Shown here: positions 7,704 to 15,496 of the stretch, one piece after another
Layout of the letters: every line of letters starts with the position of its first letter
Position numbering within the stretch: position 1 is the stretch's first letter
NCBI GenBank assembly: GCA_017529875.1
Contig: JAFXNC010000013.1
Span: 1 to 33,462, forward strand
Length of the DNA: 33,462 bases
Reading direction: 5' to 3'
From: Ruminococcus sp.
Lineage (GTDB): Bacteria; Bacillota; Clostridia; Oscillospirales; Ruminococcaceae
Made by a program: the position numbers and the translations under genes
The notes under the pieces: generated by a model
The model's input: the letters and a program-made list of their open reading frames with translations, nothing else
Databases searched by the model: none
Told to the model about the DNA's origin: nothing

Positions 7704-9863
7704 TTGAAACGAATATTTGGAGTCACCTTCGGAGGGCTTCAGCAGAAAGTCATTAATCTTGTGCTGGTCATTATCCTTGCGGTAATAGCCATATTCAGCG
7801 CGGTCACGATCTATCAGACCCGCAGCCTCAACAAGATCATGAACGATGCCGACGTCCAGCAGCGGGAGACCGTTGAGCGGATATCCGGCGACACCATACA
7901 TAAGTTCATAGAGGAATCCATGACCAGGACGGGGGCTTTGCAGGCCTACATAGCCGACGATATGTTCTCCGACCTGAAAAACGAGGTACAGCTGCTCAAG
8001 ACCCTGGCCAAGGGGCTCTTTGAGCACAAGGATAGCTTCGAGCCCTACCCCTTTGAGGCTCCCGACCCCGAAAAGGACGGCGAGTACTCCGCTCACGTGC
8101 TCAGCGAGGAGGGCGTAGACCCCGACAGCTCTGAGCTCATAGGCGTTGCCGCGCATATGTCCGACACCATGATAGCGGTGTGCAAAAACTCCAACTACAT
8201 CCGCAACTGCTTTTTCGGACTGGTGGACGGCACCGTGCTGGTGGTAGACAAGTACACCAAGAACAAGTACGATGAGAACGGCAAGCTCACCTCCTTCCCT
8301 GTCCGGAGCAGGCCCTGGTACACAGGCGCCGAACAGACCGGCGCGGTGTATTTCTCGGGAGTAGAGCATGACACCTACACTTCGAGCATCGGCGTTGAAT
8401 GTTCGGCTCCGGTGTATGTGGAGGGCGAGCTGGTGGGCGTTGTGGGCGCAGACCTGTTCCTTGACGCCATGTCGGAATACGTCAACAACTCCTCAAAGAC
8501 CGATCTGGGCTTTGTGTTCGTCATAAGCGATAAGGGGCAGGTGATCTTCGCCCCCAAGGATAACGGCATTTTCACCGTCGAGACCGCCGATACCGCCGAG
8601 GATCTCAGAGAGTCCTCCAATGCCGAGCTGGCGCAGTTCGTAAAGGATTCCCTGTTCGGCAAGACCGGGCTGCGCAAAGTAAACATCGACGGCAGCGACT
8701 ACTATATGGCGGGCATACCCATGAACACCGTGGGCTGGGCAGTCGTCACCGTGGCGGAAAAGGAAGCCACCGAGACCACCGCCTCGGAAATGCTCCGGGA
8801 GCTGGAGCGCATCAGCAACGCCGCCGGCGAGAGCTATGAGAAGGGCGTTGCCAATTCAAGGCGCCTCACCCTCATCATGATCGCCCTGATACTGGCGGCA
8901 GGACTGCTGGCCTCCTACTTCATCGCCAACAGGCTGGTGAAGCCCATAGAGAAGATGACCGAGCGTGCCATAGCCATAAGCGGCACCGATCAGGTCTTTG
9001 AAATGGAGGACGACTACCGCACCAAGGACGAGATCGAAACGCTGGCCAAGGCCTTCGCGGAGATGTCCGAGAAGACGGTGAAGTACTTCAAGGATATAAA
9101 CGAGATAACCAAGGAAAAAGAGCGCATCAGCGCCGAGCTGGGGCTGGCTCAGAAGATACAGGCGGATATGCTGCCCAACATCTACCCTGCCTTCCCCGAC
9201 CGTCCCGAGTTCGATATCTACGCCTCCATGACCCCTGCCAAGGAGGTAGGCGGCGACTTCTACGACTTCTTCATGATCGACGACGACCACCTGGGCATGG
9301 TAATGGCCGATGTTTCGGGCAAGGGCGTTCCGGCGGCGCTGTTCATGATGATGTCCAAGATCATCATAAAGAACTACGCCATGATGGGCAGCTCCCCTGC
9401 CAGGGTGCTGTCCCAGACCAACGAGACCATCTGCATGAACAACGACGAGGAAATGTTCGTTACGGTATGGTTCGGCATCCTGGAGATATCCACCGGAAAG
9501 ATCACCGCCGCCAATGCCGGTCACGAATACCCCATAATCAAGAGACCCGGCGGCGCTTTCGAGCTGTTCAAGGATAAGCACGGCTTCGTTATCGGCGGCA
9601 TGAGCGGCGTCAAGTACAAGGAGTATGAGCTCACCCTCGAAAAGGGCAGCACGCTGTTCCTCTACACCGACGGCGTACCCGAGGCCACCGACGCTGACAA
9701 TCAGCTCTTCGGCACCGACAGGCTGCTGACCGCTATGAACAGCATGACGGTCAACGAGCCCAAGGACTTGCTCACCGGAGTAAGAGCGGCTGTAAATGAA
9801 TTCGTCGGCGAGGCGCCCCAGTTCGACGACCTCACCATGCTGGCGATGACCTATCTTTTATGA
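7704..9863 (+). CDS. dCache-HAMP-SpoIIE (PP2C-type) serine phosphatase, sensor of a partner-switching module
   Basis: Translation appears to start at TTG 7704, just after GGAGGTGGT at 7691-7699; no in-frame ATG fits as well. The product is 719 residues. A membrane helix (about 15-37) leads to an extracytoplasmic double-Cache sensor (about 40-385; RSRPWY at 201-206 and APVYVEGELVGVVGAD at 235-250 are typical). A second helix (about 388-408) and a HAMP linker (about 409-465) follow. The SpoIIE-type PP2C domain (about 475-719) keeps the metal aspartates: Asp518 in GGDFYD, Asp536 in ADVSGKG, Asp656 in YTDG and Asp709 in FDDLTM. Such enzymes dephosphorylate a STAS anti-anti-sigma protein, and one is encoded next. 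An outside ligand, probably a small organic molecule given the Cache fold, would set activity; its identity is unknown. Confidence 0.92.
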   Translation: MKRIFGVTFGGLQQKVINLVLVIILAVIAIFSAVTIYQTRSLNKIMNDADVQQRETVERISGDTIHKFIEESMTRTGALQAYIADDMFSDLKNEVQLLKTLAKGLFEHKDSFEPYPFEAPDPEKDGEYSAHVLSEEGVDPDSSELIGVAAHMSDTMIAVCKNSNYIRNCFFGLVDGTVLVVDKYTKNKYDENGKLTSFPVRSRPWYTGAEQTGAVYFSGVEHDTYTSSIGVECSAPVYVEGELVGVVGADLFLDAMSEYVNNSSKTDLGFVFVISDKGQVIFAPKDNGIFTVETADTAEDLRESSNAELAQFVKDSLFGKTGLRKVNIDGSDYYMAGIPMNTVGWAVVTVAEKEATETTASEMLRELERISNAAGESYEKGVANSRRLTLIMIALILAAGLLASYFIANRLVKPIEKMTERAIAISGTDQVFEMEDDYRTKDEIETLAKAFAEMSEKTVKYFKDINEITKEKERISAELGLAQKIQADMLPNIYPAFPDRPEFDIYASMTPAKEVGGDFYDFFMIDDDHLGMVMADVSGKGVPAALFMMMSKIIIKNYAMMGSSPARVLSQTNETICMNNDEEMFVTVWFGILEISTGKITAANAGHEYPIIKRPGGAFELFKDKHGFVIGGMSGVKYKEYELTLEKGSTLFLYTDGVPEATDADNQLFGTDRLLTAMNSMTVNEPKDLLTGVRAAVNEFVGEAPQFDDLTMLAMTYLL

Positions 9864-9869
9864 CATCAG

Positions 9870-9900
9870 GGACCGCCGACCGCAGGAGCGGCGGCTGTCC
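9870..9900 (+). other. Intercistronic hairpin between phosphatase and STAS genes
   Basis: GGAC-CGCCG (9870-9878) can pair with CGGCG...GTCC (9889-9900), leaving an imperfect stem. No T-run follows, so it looks like an RNA-stability or partial-attenuation element rather than a terminator. The STAS gene after it has its own strong ribosome binding site (AAAGGAG). Confidence 0.35.
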
Positions 9901-9941
9901 GGATATAAAATTTTGACTAAACCGAAAGGAGTTGGCCTTTA

Positions 9942-10238
9942 ATGGAGATCAACGAAAAGAGAAACGGAAGCACACTAACAATTGCTGTCGAGGGCAGACT
10001 CGACACTGTTACCGCACCCGAGCTGGAGAAGAAGATCAAGGAGAGCCTTGACGGAGTTACCGAGCTCATCTTCGACCTCAGCACATTGGAGTATGTTTCT
10101 TCCGCCGGACTGCGTGTTCTGCTCTCTGCTCAGAAGCAGATGAACAAGCAGGGTTCTATGGTTGTTACAGGATGCAGCGAGGACATCATGGAGATCTTTG
10201 AGATCACAGGTTTCTCGGATATCCTTACCATCCAGTAA
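9942..10238 (+). CDS. STAS-domain anti-sigma factor antagonist (SpoIIAA/RsbV type)
   Basis: The 98-residue product is a single STAS domain of the usual length. The signature YVSSAGLRVLL (51-61) aligns with the DSSGLG region of SpoIIAA and RsbV, so Ser54 is the expected phosphorylation site; the usual Asp before it is Ser53 here. In these systems the dephosphorylated form binds the anti-sigma kinase and frees a sigma factor or other target. It sits between the phosphatase that should act on it and the probable kinase-like partner 10 bp downstream. Confidence 0.92.
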   Translation: MEINEKRNGSTLTIAVEGRLDTVTAPELEKKIKESLDGVTELIFDLSTLEYVSSAGLRVLLSAQKQMNKQGSMVVTGCSEDIMEIFEITGFSDILTIQ

Positions 10239-10248
10239 AGGAGAAAGT

Positions 10249-10884
10249 ATGAAATCTGATGTGATAACCGTCAGCAGCAAGCTCGAAGGCAAGGAAGAGG
10301 CTCTCAAGGCCGCCGAAAGATTCTGCTCCTATCACGGCATCAGCGGCAAGAACGCCATGACTCTGCGGCTGCTCACCGAGGAGACTGTCTGCATGATCCA
10401 CGGCATACTTGACGATTTCAGCGGACGTTTCTGGATCGACAGCGAGAACGTCAGCGGCGGGCTCATGTGCAGACTGCACCTCTCGGCTGACAAGCCTGTG
10501 GCTCCCGCTCAGGAGACACAGCTGCTGGGAGTTTCCACCAGCGGCAAGAACGAGAGCGCCAGGGGCATCCTGGGCAAGATCAGGGACGCCTTCCGGGTAA
10601 GTATGCAGTACTCCGGCGACGGCACCTACATGAACGAGTACACTGCCATGAACGCCTGGTACAGCCTTGGCATGAACCACACCGCCGGCACTACCGCAGG
10701 CTACATGGATCAGCAGATGTGGTCGCTGACCAGCTACCGAAGCAACATTGCCTCCGGCGGCGAAAGCGAGGGCGAGCAGTGGGACGAGCTGGAAAAGTCC
10801 ATCATCGCCAAGCTGGCGGACGATGTTAAGGTCTGGTTCAAGAAGACCACCACCGATGTGGTCATCGAGAAGCTGCTGAAATGA
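10249..10884 (+). CDS. Probable divergent RsbW-like ATPase/anti-sigma partner
   Basis: The start is ATG 10249, eight bases after the site AAAGGAGA, giving 211 residues. I do not recognise it firmly. The N-terminal segment LRLLTEETVCMI (about 39-50) resembles the N-box helix of GHKL/RsbW kinases, but the usual Asn after the Glu pair is absent. Clear G1 and G2 ATP-lid motifs are not visible either. The C-terminal 90 residues have no family resemblance I can name. Its place 10 bp behind a STAS gene and its length support a partner-switching role. It may have lost kinase activity, or may be an unrelated effector. Confidence 0.5.
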   Translation: MKSDVITVSSKLEGKEEALKAAERFCSYHGISGKNAMTLRLLTEETVCMIHGILDDFSGRFWIDSENVSGGLMCRLHLSADKPVAPAQETQLLGVSTSGKNESARGILGKIRDAFRVSMQYSGDGTYMNEYTAMNAWYSLGMNHTAGTTAGYMDQQMWSLTSYRSNIASGGESEGEQWDELEKSIIAKLADDVKVWFKKTTTDVVIEKLLK

Positions 10885-10914
10885 TCTGAGCCTCAGCTGA
10901 CACAAGTTTGAGAT

Positions 10915-10944
10915 AACGCCCCCCCTGCCGGGAGGGCGTTTTTT
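10915..10944 (+). terminator. Rho-independent terminator of the partner-switching operon
   Basis: AACGCCC (10915-10921) pairs with GGGCGTT (10934-10940) around a C/G-rich loop and is followed by a run of T. It lies 30 bp after the stop codon. Confidence 0.88.
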
Positions 10945-10964
10945 GTGCCGAAACGGTCAATTTG

Positions 10965-10993
10965 TTGCGTGGAATTAACATTTGCCATATAAT
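10965..10993 (+). promoter_or_regulatory. Strong orphan promoter upstream of nrdD
   Basis: TTGCGT (10965-10970) and TATAAT (10988-10993) are 17 bp apart. The next start codon on this strand with a good site is more than 500 bp away, and nrdD has a second promoter of its own at 11369-11397. This one therefore seems to serve a non-coding RNA or a long leader. Confidence 0.65.
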
Positions 10994-10999
10994 AAATTA

Positions 11000-11215
11000 T
11001 ATAGGCGACGGCATATGGCATATACAAATTAGAATGGCATGGTGCTTTTTCAAGCCTCCGGGCTTTACAGAGCTTTCCGAAACAGGCCGAAAACCAACTG
11101 TCCAAAAAAGGGGCAGCGTATATCCCTGCGGGACTGATACTATTTTGCTCCCGGGTCGTCAGAGGTTTAACAAACCCCCTCCCGGAGCCCCATGAAATGC
11201 GGTGTAAAGTTTTTT
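11000..11215 (+). ncRNA. Candidate structured small RNA, family not recognised
   Basis: The stretch lies between the orphan promoter and a run of seven T at about 11209-11215, and has no convincing reading frame. Distant segments can pair: CATGG near 11038-11042 with CCATG near 11189-11194, and CTCCGGG near 11056-11062 with CCCGGAG near 11181-11187, closing a long, interrupted hairpin of about 150 nt. Size, shape and position would fit a 6S-like RNA, but I cannot match conserved 6S sequence. A leader element acting on nrdD is an alternative. The downstream part (11216-11368) also has GC-rich self-complementary segments of unclear meaning. Confidence 0.35.
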
Positions 11216-11368
11216 TGCTGACGGAATTTTCTCATATTTCAGCTGTAAAGCAAAAAGTCTTTCGCAAGGCCTCTCTTTGATGCCCCCGAAAGCCGCGTGA
11301 AACCGGGGCTCTGAGGGGCTTTGTGCAGTCTACACAAAAGTGTTGCTGATTTTTTGGCAACAATCCCC

Positions 11369-11397
11369 TTGACAATGGCTCAAAAATACTATATACT
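11369..11397 (+). promoter_or_regulatory. nrdD promoter
   Basis: TTGACA (11369-11374) and TATACT (11392-11397) are 17 bp apart. The start codon is about 115 bp downstream. The -10 element lies inside the first NrdR-box-like site. Confidence 0.75.
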
Positions 11398-11432
11398 TGT
11401 AAATGTTCACGATAAACCACAAGATGTTGTGT
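11386..11432 (+). promoter_or_regulatory. Tandem NrdR-box-like operators
   Basis: Site 1 (11386-11401, ATACTATATACTTGTA) and site 2 (11417-11432, CCACAAGATGTTGTGT) resemble the 16-bp NrdR consensus acaCwATATATwGtgt. Site 2 fits at 13 of 16 positions by my alignment; site 1 is weaker. Their starts are exactly 31 bp apart, the three-helical-turn spacing typical of NrdR box pairs. Site 1 covers the -10 element and site 2 lies just downstream, as expected for ATP/dATP-dependent repression. The nrdR gene itself is not in the window. Confidence 0.7.
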
Positions 11433-11515
11433 TTGGGGAGCTCTTTTCCGGCGGAGAGGCAACACTTGTGAAACGCCGGCAGCAAGTACATATTTTCACG
11501 GAGGTCAGAGAGAAA

Positions 11516-13765
11516 ATGATTATCAAGATCAAAAAGAGAGACGGAAGAAACGTTACATTTAATATAGAAAAGATCGCAGGGGCTATCTACAAGGCCGCAC
11601 AGTCCGTCGGCGGCAGCAACTACGACGAGGCTCTGGAGCTGGCGGGCAAGGTGGTTGACCTGCTGATGCAGGACAAGCTGGACTCGCCCACCGTTGAGCA
11701 GATCCAGGACAGAGTCGAGAAGGTGCTCATCGAGGAAGGCCACGCCGCTACCGCCAAGGCTTACATCCTCTACCGCTCCACCAGGACCCGCGCCAGAGAG
11801 ATGAATACCCGCCTTATGAAGGTATACGAGGACCTGACCTTCAAGTCCGCCAAGGACTCAGACCTCAAGCGCGAGAACGCCAACATCGACGGCGACACCG
11901 CCATGGGCACCATGCTCAAATACGGCTCCGTGGGCGCCAAGGAGTTCTATGAGATGTATGTCCTTGACCCCGTTCATGCCAAGGCTCACGCCGAGGGCGA
12001 TATTCATATCCACGATCTGGACTTCTACACCCTGACCACCACCTGCACTCAGATCGACCTGACAAAGCTGTTCAACAAGGGTTTCTCCACCGGTCACGGC
12101 TACCTCAGGACGCCCAACGATATATCCAGCTACGCGGCTCTCGCCTGCATAGCTATCCAGTCCAACCAGAACGACCAGCACGGCGGTCAGTCCATACCCA
12201 AGTTCGAGTACGACATGGCTGAGGGCGTGAAGAAGACCTTCCGCCACCGCTACCGTGACAACATCCACCGCGCTCTGAACCTGATCTGCGACGTCACCGA
12301 CTCTAAGGACATCTCCAAGCAGATCATGGAGAAGATCGAGAAGGAAAAGGGCATCGGCGTAACGCTGGGCTACAACAACGGCTACAAGGAGGCCGAGGCG
12401 GAGATACTCCTCTCCTTCACCGACGCCAAGACCGTTGAGAAGATACAGAAATTCGCCTACAAGACCTCCTATCAGGAGACTGACCGCGCCACCTATCAGG
12501 CTATGGAGGCGCTGATCCACAACCTCAACACCATGAACTCCCGTGCAGGCGCACAGACACCCTTCTCCTCCATAAACTACGGTACCGACACCTCTATCGA
12601 GGGCAGAATGGTCATCAAGAACGTACTGCTGGCGCAGGAGGCCGGTCTGGGCAACGGCGAGACTCCTATCTTCCCCATACACATCTTCAAGGTCAAGGAG
12701 GGCGTCAACTACAACCCCACCGATCCCAACTACGACCTGTTCAAGCTGGCCTGCAGGGTATCGGCCAAGAGGCTGTTCCCCAACTTCTCCTTCATCGACG
12801 CTCCCTACAACCTGCACTACTACAAGAAGGGCGACCCCAACACCGAGATCGCATACATGGGCTGCCGCACCAGAGTTATCGGCAACGCCCACGATCCCAG
12901 CCGCGAGATCGTCACCGGCAGAGGCAACCTCTCCTTTACCTCTATTAATATGCCGAGGCTGGCTATCAACGCCAAGGGCAACGTGGGGGCATTCTTTGAC
13001 AGCCTCGACGAGATGATGGATCTGTGCATCGCACAGCTCATGCACCGTTTCCGCATCCAGGCAAGCAAGAGAGTCAAGAACTACCCCTTCCTCATGGGTC
13101 AGGGCGTATGGATCGACTCCGACAAGCTGGATATCAATGACGAGGTGGGCGAGGTGCTCAAGCACGGCACCCTGTCCGTGGGCTTCATCGGCCTTGCCGA
13201 GACCCTCAAGAGCCTCATCGGCAAGCACCACGGCGAGAGCGAGGAGGCAAGAGAGCTGGGCATCGAGATCGTATCCCACATGAGAAAGCGCCTCGACGAG
13301 GAGACCAAGCGCACCGGCCTCAACTTCTCCCTGCTGGCTACTCCGGCGGAGGGTCTGTCGGGCAGGTTCGTCCGTATGGACAGAAAGCGCTTCGGCAAGA
13401 TCGCCGGCGTCACCGACAAGGATTACTACACCAACTCCTTCCACGTTCCCGTTTACTACAACATCAACGCCTTCGAGAAGATCAAGATCGAGGCTCCCTA
13501 CCATGCGCTGACCAATGCGGGTCACATCAGCTACATCGAGCTGGACGGCGACCCCACTCAGAACATCTCGGCCTTCGAGAAGATCATCCGCTGCATGAAG
13601 GAGCAGGGCATCGGCTACGGCGCTATCAACCACCCTGTTGACCGCGACCCAGTATGCGGCTACACCGGCATCATCGGCGACAAGTGCCCCCTCTGCGGCA
13701 GAACAGAGGCTGAGCACAGGAAGACCGTTCACGAGCGCATCAAGCGCATCAACTGCAACTGCTGA
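11516..13765 (+). CDS. nrdD: Anaerobic (class III) ribonucleoside-triphosphate reductase, with atypical C-terminus
   Basis: The start is ATG 11516 behind GGAGGT; upstream in-frame codons run through the promoter. The 749-residue enzyme makes dNTPs from NTPs without oxygen, using a glycyl radical made by NrdG. An ATP-cone (about 1-95) provides allosteric control. The catalytic barrel has Cys177 (TTTCTQIDL) and the likely thiyl-radical Cys450 (YMGCRTRV), plus the clade-typical NDQHGGQS (219-226). Near the end DPVCGYTG (711-718) and CPLCG (724-728) resemble the zinc-binding part of the family. The protein then ends in HERIKRINCNC, where relatives I know continue with RITGYL-type glycyl radical sequence. 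Either Gly715 is the radical site or the C-terminal loop is missing. nrdG follows 77 bp later. Confidence 0.93.
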   Translation: MIIKIKKRDGRNVTFNIEKIAGAIYKAAQSVGGSNYDEALELAGKVVDLLMQDKLDSPTVEQIQDRVEKVLIEEGHAATAKAYILYRSTRTRAREMNTRLMKVYEDLTFKSAKDSDLKRENANIDGDTAMGTMLKYGSVGAKEFYEMYVLDPVHAKAHAEGDIHIHDLDFYTLTTTCTQIDLTKLFNKGFSTGHGYLRTPNDISSYAALACIAIQSNQNDQHGGQSIPKFEYDMAEGVKKTFRHRYRDNIHRALNLICDVTDSKDISKQIMEKIEKEKGIGVTLGYNNGYKEAEAEILLSFTDAKTVEKIQKFAYKTSYQETDRATYQAMEALIHNLNTMNSRAGAQTPFSSINYGTDTSIEGRMVIKNVLLAQEAGLGNGETPIFPIHIFKVKEGVNYNPTDPNYDLFKLACRVSAKRLFPNFSFIDAPYNLHYYKKGDPNTEIAYMGCRTRVIGNAHDPSREIVTGRGNLSFTSINMPRLAINAKGNVGAFFDSLDEMMDLCIAQLMHRFRIQASKRVKNYPFLMGQGVWIDSDKLDINDEVGEVLKHGTLSVGFIGLAETLKSLIGKHHGESEEARELGIEIVSHMRKRLDEETKRTGLNFSLLATPAEGLSGRFVRMDRKRFGKIAGVTDKDYYTNSFHVPVYYNINAFEKIKIEAPYHALTNAGHISYIELDGDPTQNISAFEKIIRCMKEQGIGYGAINHPVDRDPVCGYTGIIGDKCPLCGRTEAEHRKTVHERIKRINCNC

Positions 13766-13786
13766 TATAAGGCTAACATAAGACAG

Positions 13787-13808
13787 ACAGGCGGATCATT
13801 CCGCCTGT
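13787..13808 (+). other. Hairpin between nrdD and nrdG
   Basis: ACAGGCGG (13787-13794) pairs perfectly with CCGCCTGT (13801-13808) around a 6-base loop. Only a weak T-rich stretch follows, so it may lower nrdG expression relative to nrdD or protect the nrdD mRNA end rather than stop transcription fully. Confidence 0.55.
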
Positions 13809-13842
13809 TGCTGTCATAGAACACAGATACGAGGTGTATCAT

Positions 13843-14373
13843 ATGAAATTCCGCTGTGCGGGGCTTACCCCCGAATCAATAGTTGACGGCCCCGGCCTGC
13901 GCTTCACGGTATGGACACAGGGCTGCCTGCACAACTGCGAGGGCTGTCACAACCCTCAGACCCACGCCCTTGACGGCGGCTTCGAGGCCGACACCGACGA
14001 GGTGTTTGAGCAGGTGATCTCCAATCCCCTGCTGGACGGCGTGACCCTCTCCGGGGGCGACCCCTTCTTCCAGGCCAAGGCCATGGCGCAGCTTGCCCGC
14101 CGGATACGCTGCTATGAGGGCTTCAAGCTTAACGTCATCGCCTACACCGGGTTCACATACGAGGAGCTGCTGGAGCTGGCTGACGACAACAACGGCTATC
14201 TTGATCTGCTGCGGGAGTGCGACTACCTGATCGACGGGCGGTTCGTACTGGCGGAGCGGAGCCTCGAACTCAAATTCCGGGGCAGCCGCAATCAGCGGTT
14301 CATCGACGTGCAGCGTTCCCTTGCCGAGGGCAGGGTCGTTGTCATCGACGACGAGACCCTGTCTCTGATGTAA
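13843..14373 (+). CDS. nrdG: Anaerobic ribonucleotide reductase activating protein (radical SAM)
   Basis: The start is ATG 13843, six bases after GAGGTG; the GTG at 13834 overlaps that site and is rejected. The 176-residue size is normal for NrdG. CxxxCxxC at Cys28, Cys32 and Cys35 (GCLHNCEGC) binds the 4Fe-4S cluster that cleaves S-adenosylmethionine and abstracts a hydrogen from the NrdD glycine. VDGPGLR at 14-20 is also typical, and the SAM-binding GGDP motif is present further on (LSGGDPF). It is in operon order with nrdD. Confidence 0.95.
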   Translation: MKFRCAGLTPESIVDGPGLRFTVWTQGCLHNCEGCHNPQTHALDGGFEADTDEVFEQVISNPLLDGVTLSGGDPFFQAKAMAQLARRIRCYEGFKLNVIAYTGFTYEELLELADDNNGYLDLLRECDYLIDGRFVLAERSLELKFRGSRNQRFIDVQRSLAEGRVVVIDDETLSLM

Positions 14374-14386
14374 GGGGGAAGGGACC

Positions 14387-15226
14387 TTGAACAGCAGGTA
14401 TTCAGACGTTCTGGAGGCGCTGGACAGGCTCTGCAAGGCGGAGGACAGCATCAAATGCGTCACCGCCATAGGCTCATCCACCCGGGAGTCCGTCAAGGCT
14501 GACGAGTACTCCGACCTTGACCTGATAATAGTCACCGACGACCCCGACAGCTGGATAAGCGGCAATTTTCCGGGGCGGCTGGGGGATATCAGCATATCTT
14601 TCACCGAGCCCACTATCGGCGGCGGCACCGAACGCCGGGTCATCTACGGCGGCGACCGGGACGCGGACTTCATCATACACACCCCGGAGCAGTTCACCGA
14701 GTTTGTCACAAGCGGACTGGCGACCGTGCTGATGAACAGGGGGCACCGGGTGCTTTACGATGCCGGGGACTACACTTCCCTGCTGAATAAGCACGTTGTC
14801 TCCAGCGTAAGGCAGCCTCAGCTCACCGAGGGGGAGTTTGTAAACTTAGTCAGCGACTTCTTTTTCCACAACATATGGGCGTACAAGAAGCTGAAACGCG
14901 GGGAGCTGTGGTCGGCGAAGCTGTGCGTTGACTCCTATCTGAAAGCCCGCCTGCTGACAGTGGCGGAGCTGTACTTCTCCCGGAAAAACGGCGCCGACGT
15001 ATGGCACGACGGCAGGTTCATAGACCGCTGGGCGGACAAGGCTTTCCTTGACGATCTAAGCCGGTGCTTTGCCCGCTATGACAAGGAGGACGTCTTCTCT
15101 GCCCTGCAAAACACCCACAGCCTTTTCGCACAGACCGCAAGAGCCTGCGCCGAGCTGCTGAGCTTTGCTTACCCGGAGAAGGCGGAGGAAACGGCCTGTC
15201 ACTATCTTAACGACCTGCGGTTATAA
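14387..15226 (+). CDS. ANT(6)/AadK-like aminoglycoside nucleotidyltransferase family protein
   Basis: Translation most likely starts at TTG 14387, 13 bp after nrdG and behind a purine-rich site (AAGGGGGAAGGG). The 279-residue size matches the aminoglycoside 6-adenylyltransferase family. IGSSTR (28-33) and the paired aspartates of SDLDLII (Asp43, Asp45) form the nucleotide and metal site, and the all-helical C-terminal half has the FFFHNIWAYKKLKRGELWSA-like pattern (about 159-180). Family members adenylylate streptomycin, but many chromosomal ones give no resistance, so the substrate is unknown. The close spacing to nrdG suggests co-transcription without an obvious functional link. Confidence 0.85.
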   Translation: MNSRYSDVLEALDRLCKAEDSIKCVTAIGSSTRESVKADEYSDLDLIIVTDDPDSWISGNFPGRLGDISISFTEPTIGGGTERRVIYGGDRDADFIIHTPEQFTEFVTSGLATVLMNRGHRVLYDAGDYTSLLNKHVVSSVRQPQLTEGEFVNLVSDFFFHNIWAYKKLKRGELWSAKLCVDSYLKARLLTVAELYFSRKNGADVWHDGRFIDRWADKAFLDDLSRCFARYDKEDVFSALQNTHSLFAQTARACAELLSFAYPEKAEETACHYLNDLRL

Positions 15227-15239
15227 CAGGTGAACGGCT

Positions 15240-15445
15240 ATGACAAACAGCATCAGGCAGGCGGGGATAAACAAAAAGTCATTTGAACTGAACTGCAACG
15301 GCGGCGCTATCCGGTGCGAGCATCTTGACGGAATGGGTCCCTACGAGGACGAGGTGATCCGCAAGCTCACCGGGGACAGGGCGGCCTTTTCACGGCGTCG
15401 GTATCCTCGTCCATGATCGTCAACCTGAAGGAATGGGTCATATAA
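15240..15445 (+). pseudogene. Short frameshifted gene remnant behind the ANT(6)-like gene
   Basis: An ATG at 15240, behind AGGTGA and 13 bp after the previous stop, opens a 58-codon frame ending at TGA 15416. The natural-looking protein sequence seems to continue in another frame as ...LFTASVSSSMIVNLKEWVI and ends at TAA 15445, just before a strong terminator. A one-base change in the CCTTTT run near 15396-15400 would explain this. I do not recognise the family. It may instead be a genuine 58-residue peptide. Confidence 0.45.
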
Positions 15446-15451
15446 ACAGCA

Positions 15452-15495
15452 AAGCCGGTACTGACCGTGAAAGTCAGTACCGGCTTGATATTTTT
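15452..15495 (+). terminator. Rho-independent terminator of the nrdD-nrdG-ANT operon
   Basis: A perfect 14-bp stem (15452-15465 with 15473-15486) around a 7-base loop is followed by GATATTTTT. It separates this operon from the convergent DUF4003 gene, whose stop codon starts two bases later. Confidence 0.9.
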
Positions 15496-15496
15496 C

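Noticed and set aside
9913..9941. TTGACT ahead of the STAS gene as an internal promoter
   Set aside because: No -10 hexamer sits 16-18 bp downstream; that interval is the ribosome binding site.
11858..13732. A 624-codon minus-strand frame opposite nrdD
   Set aside because: It lies wholly within nrdD, is rich in Val, Asp, Leu and Gly, and has no recognisable protein family.
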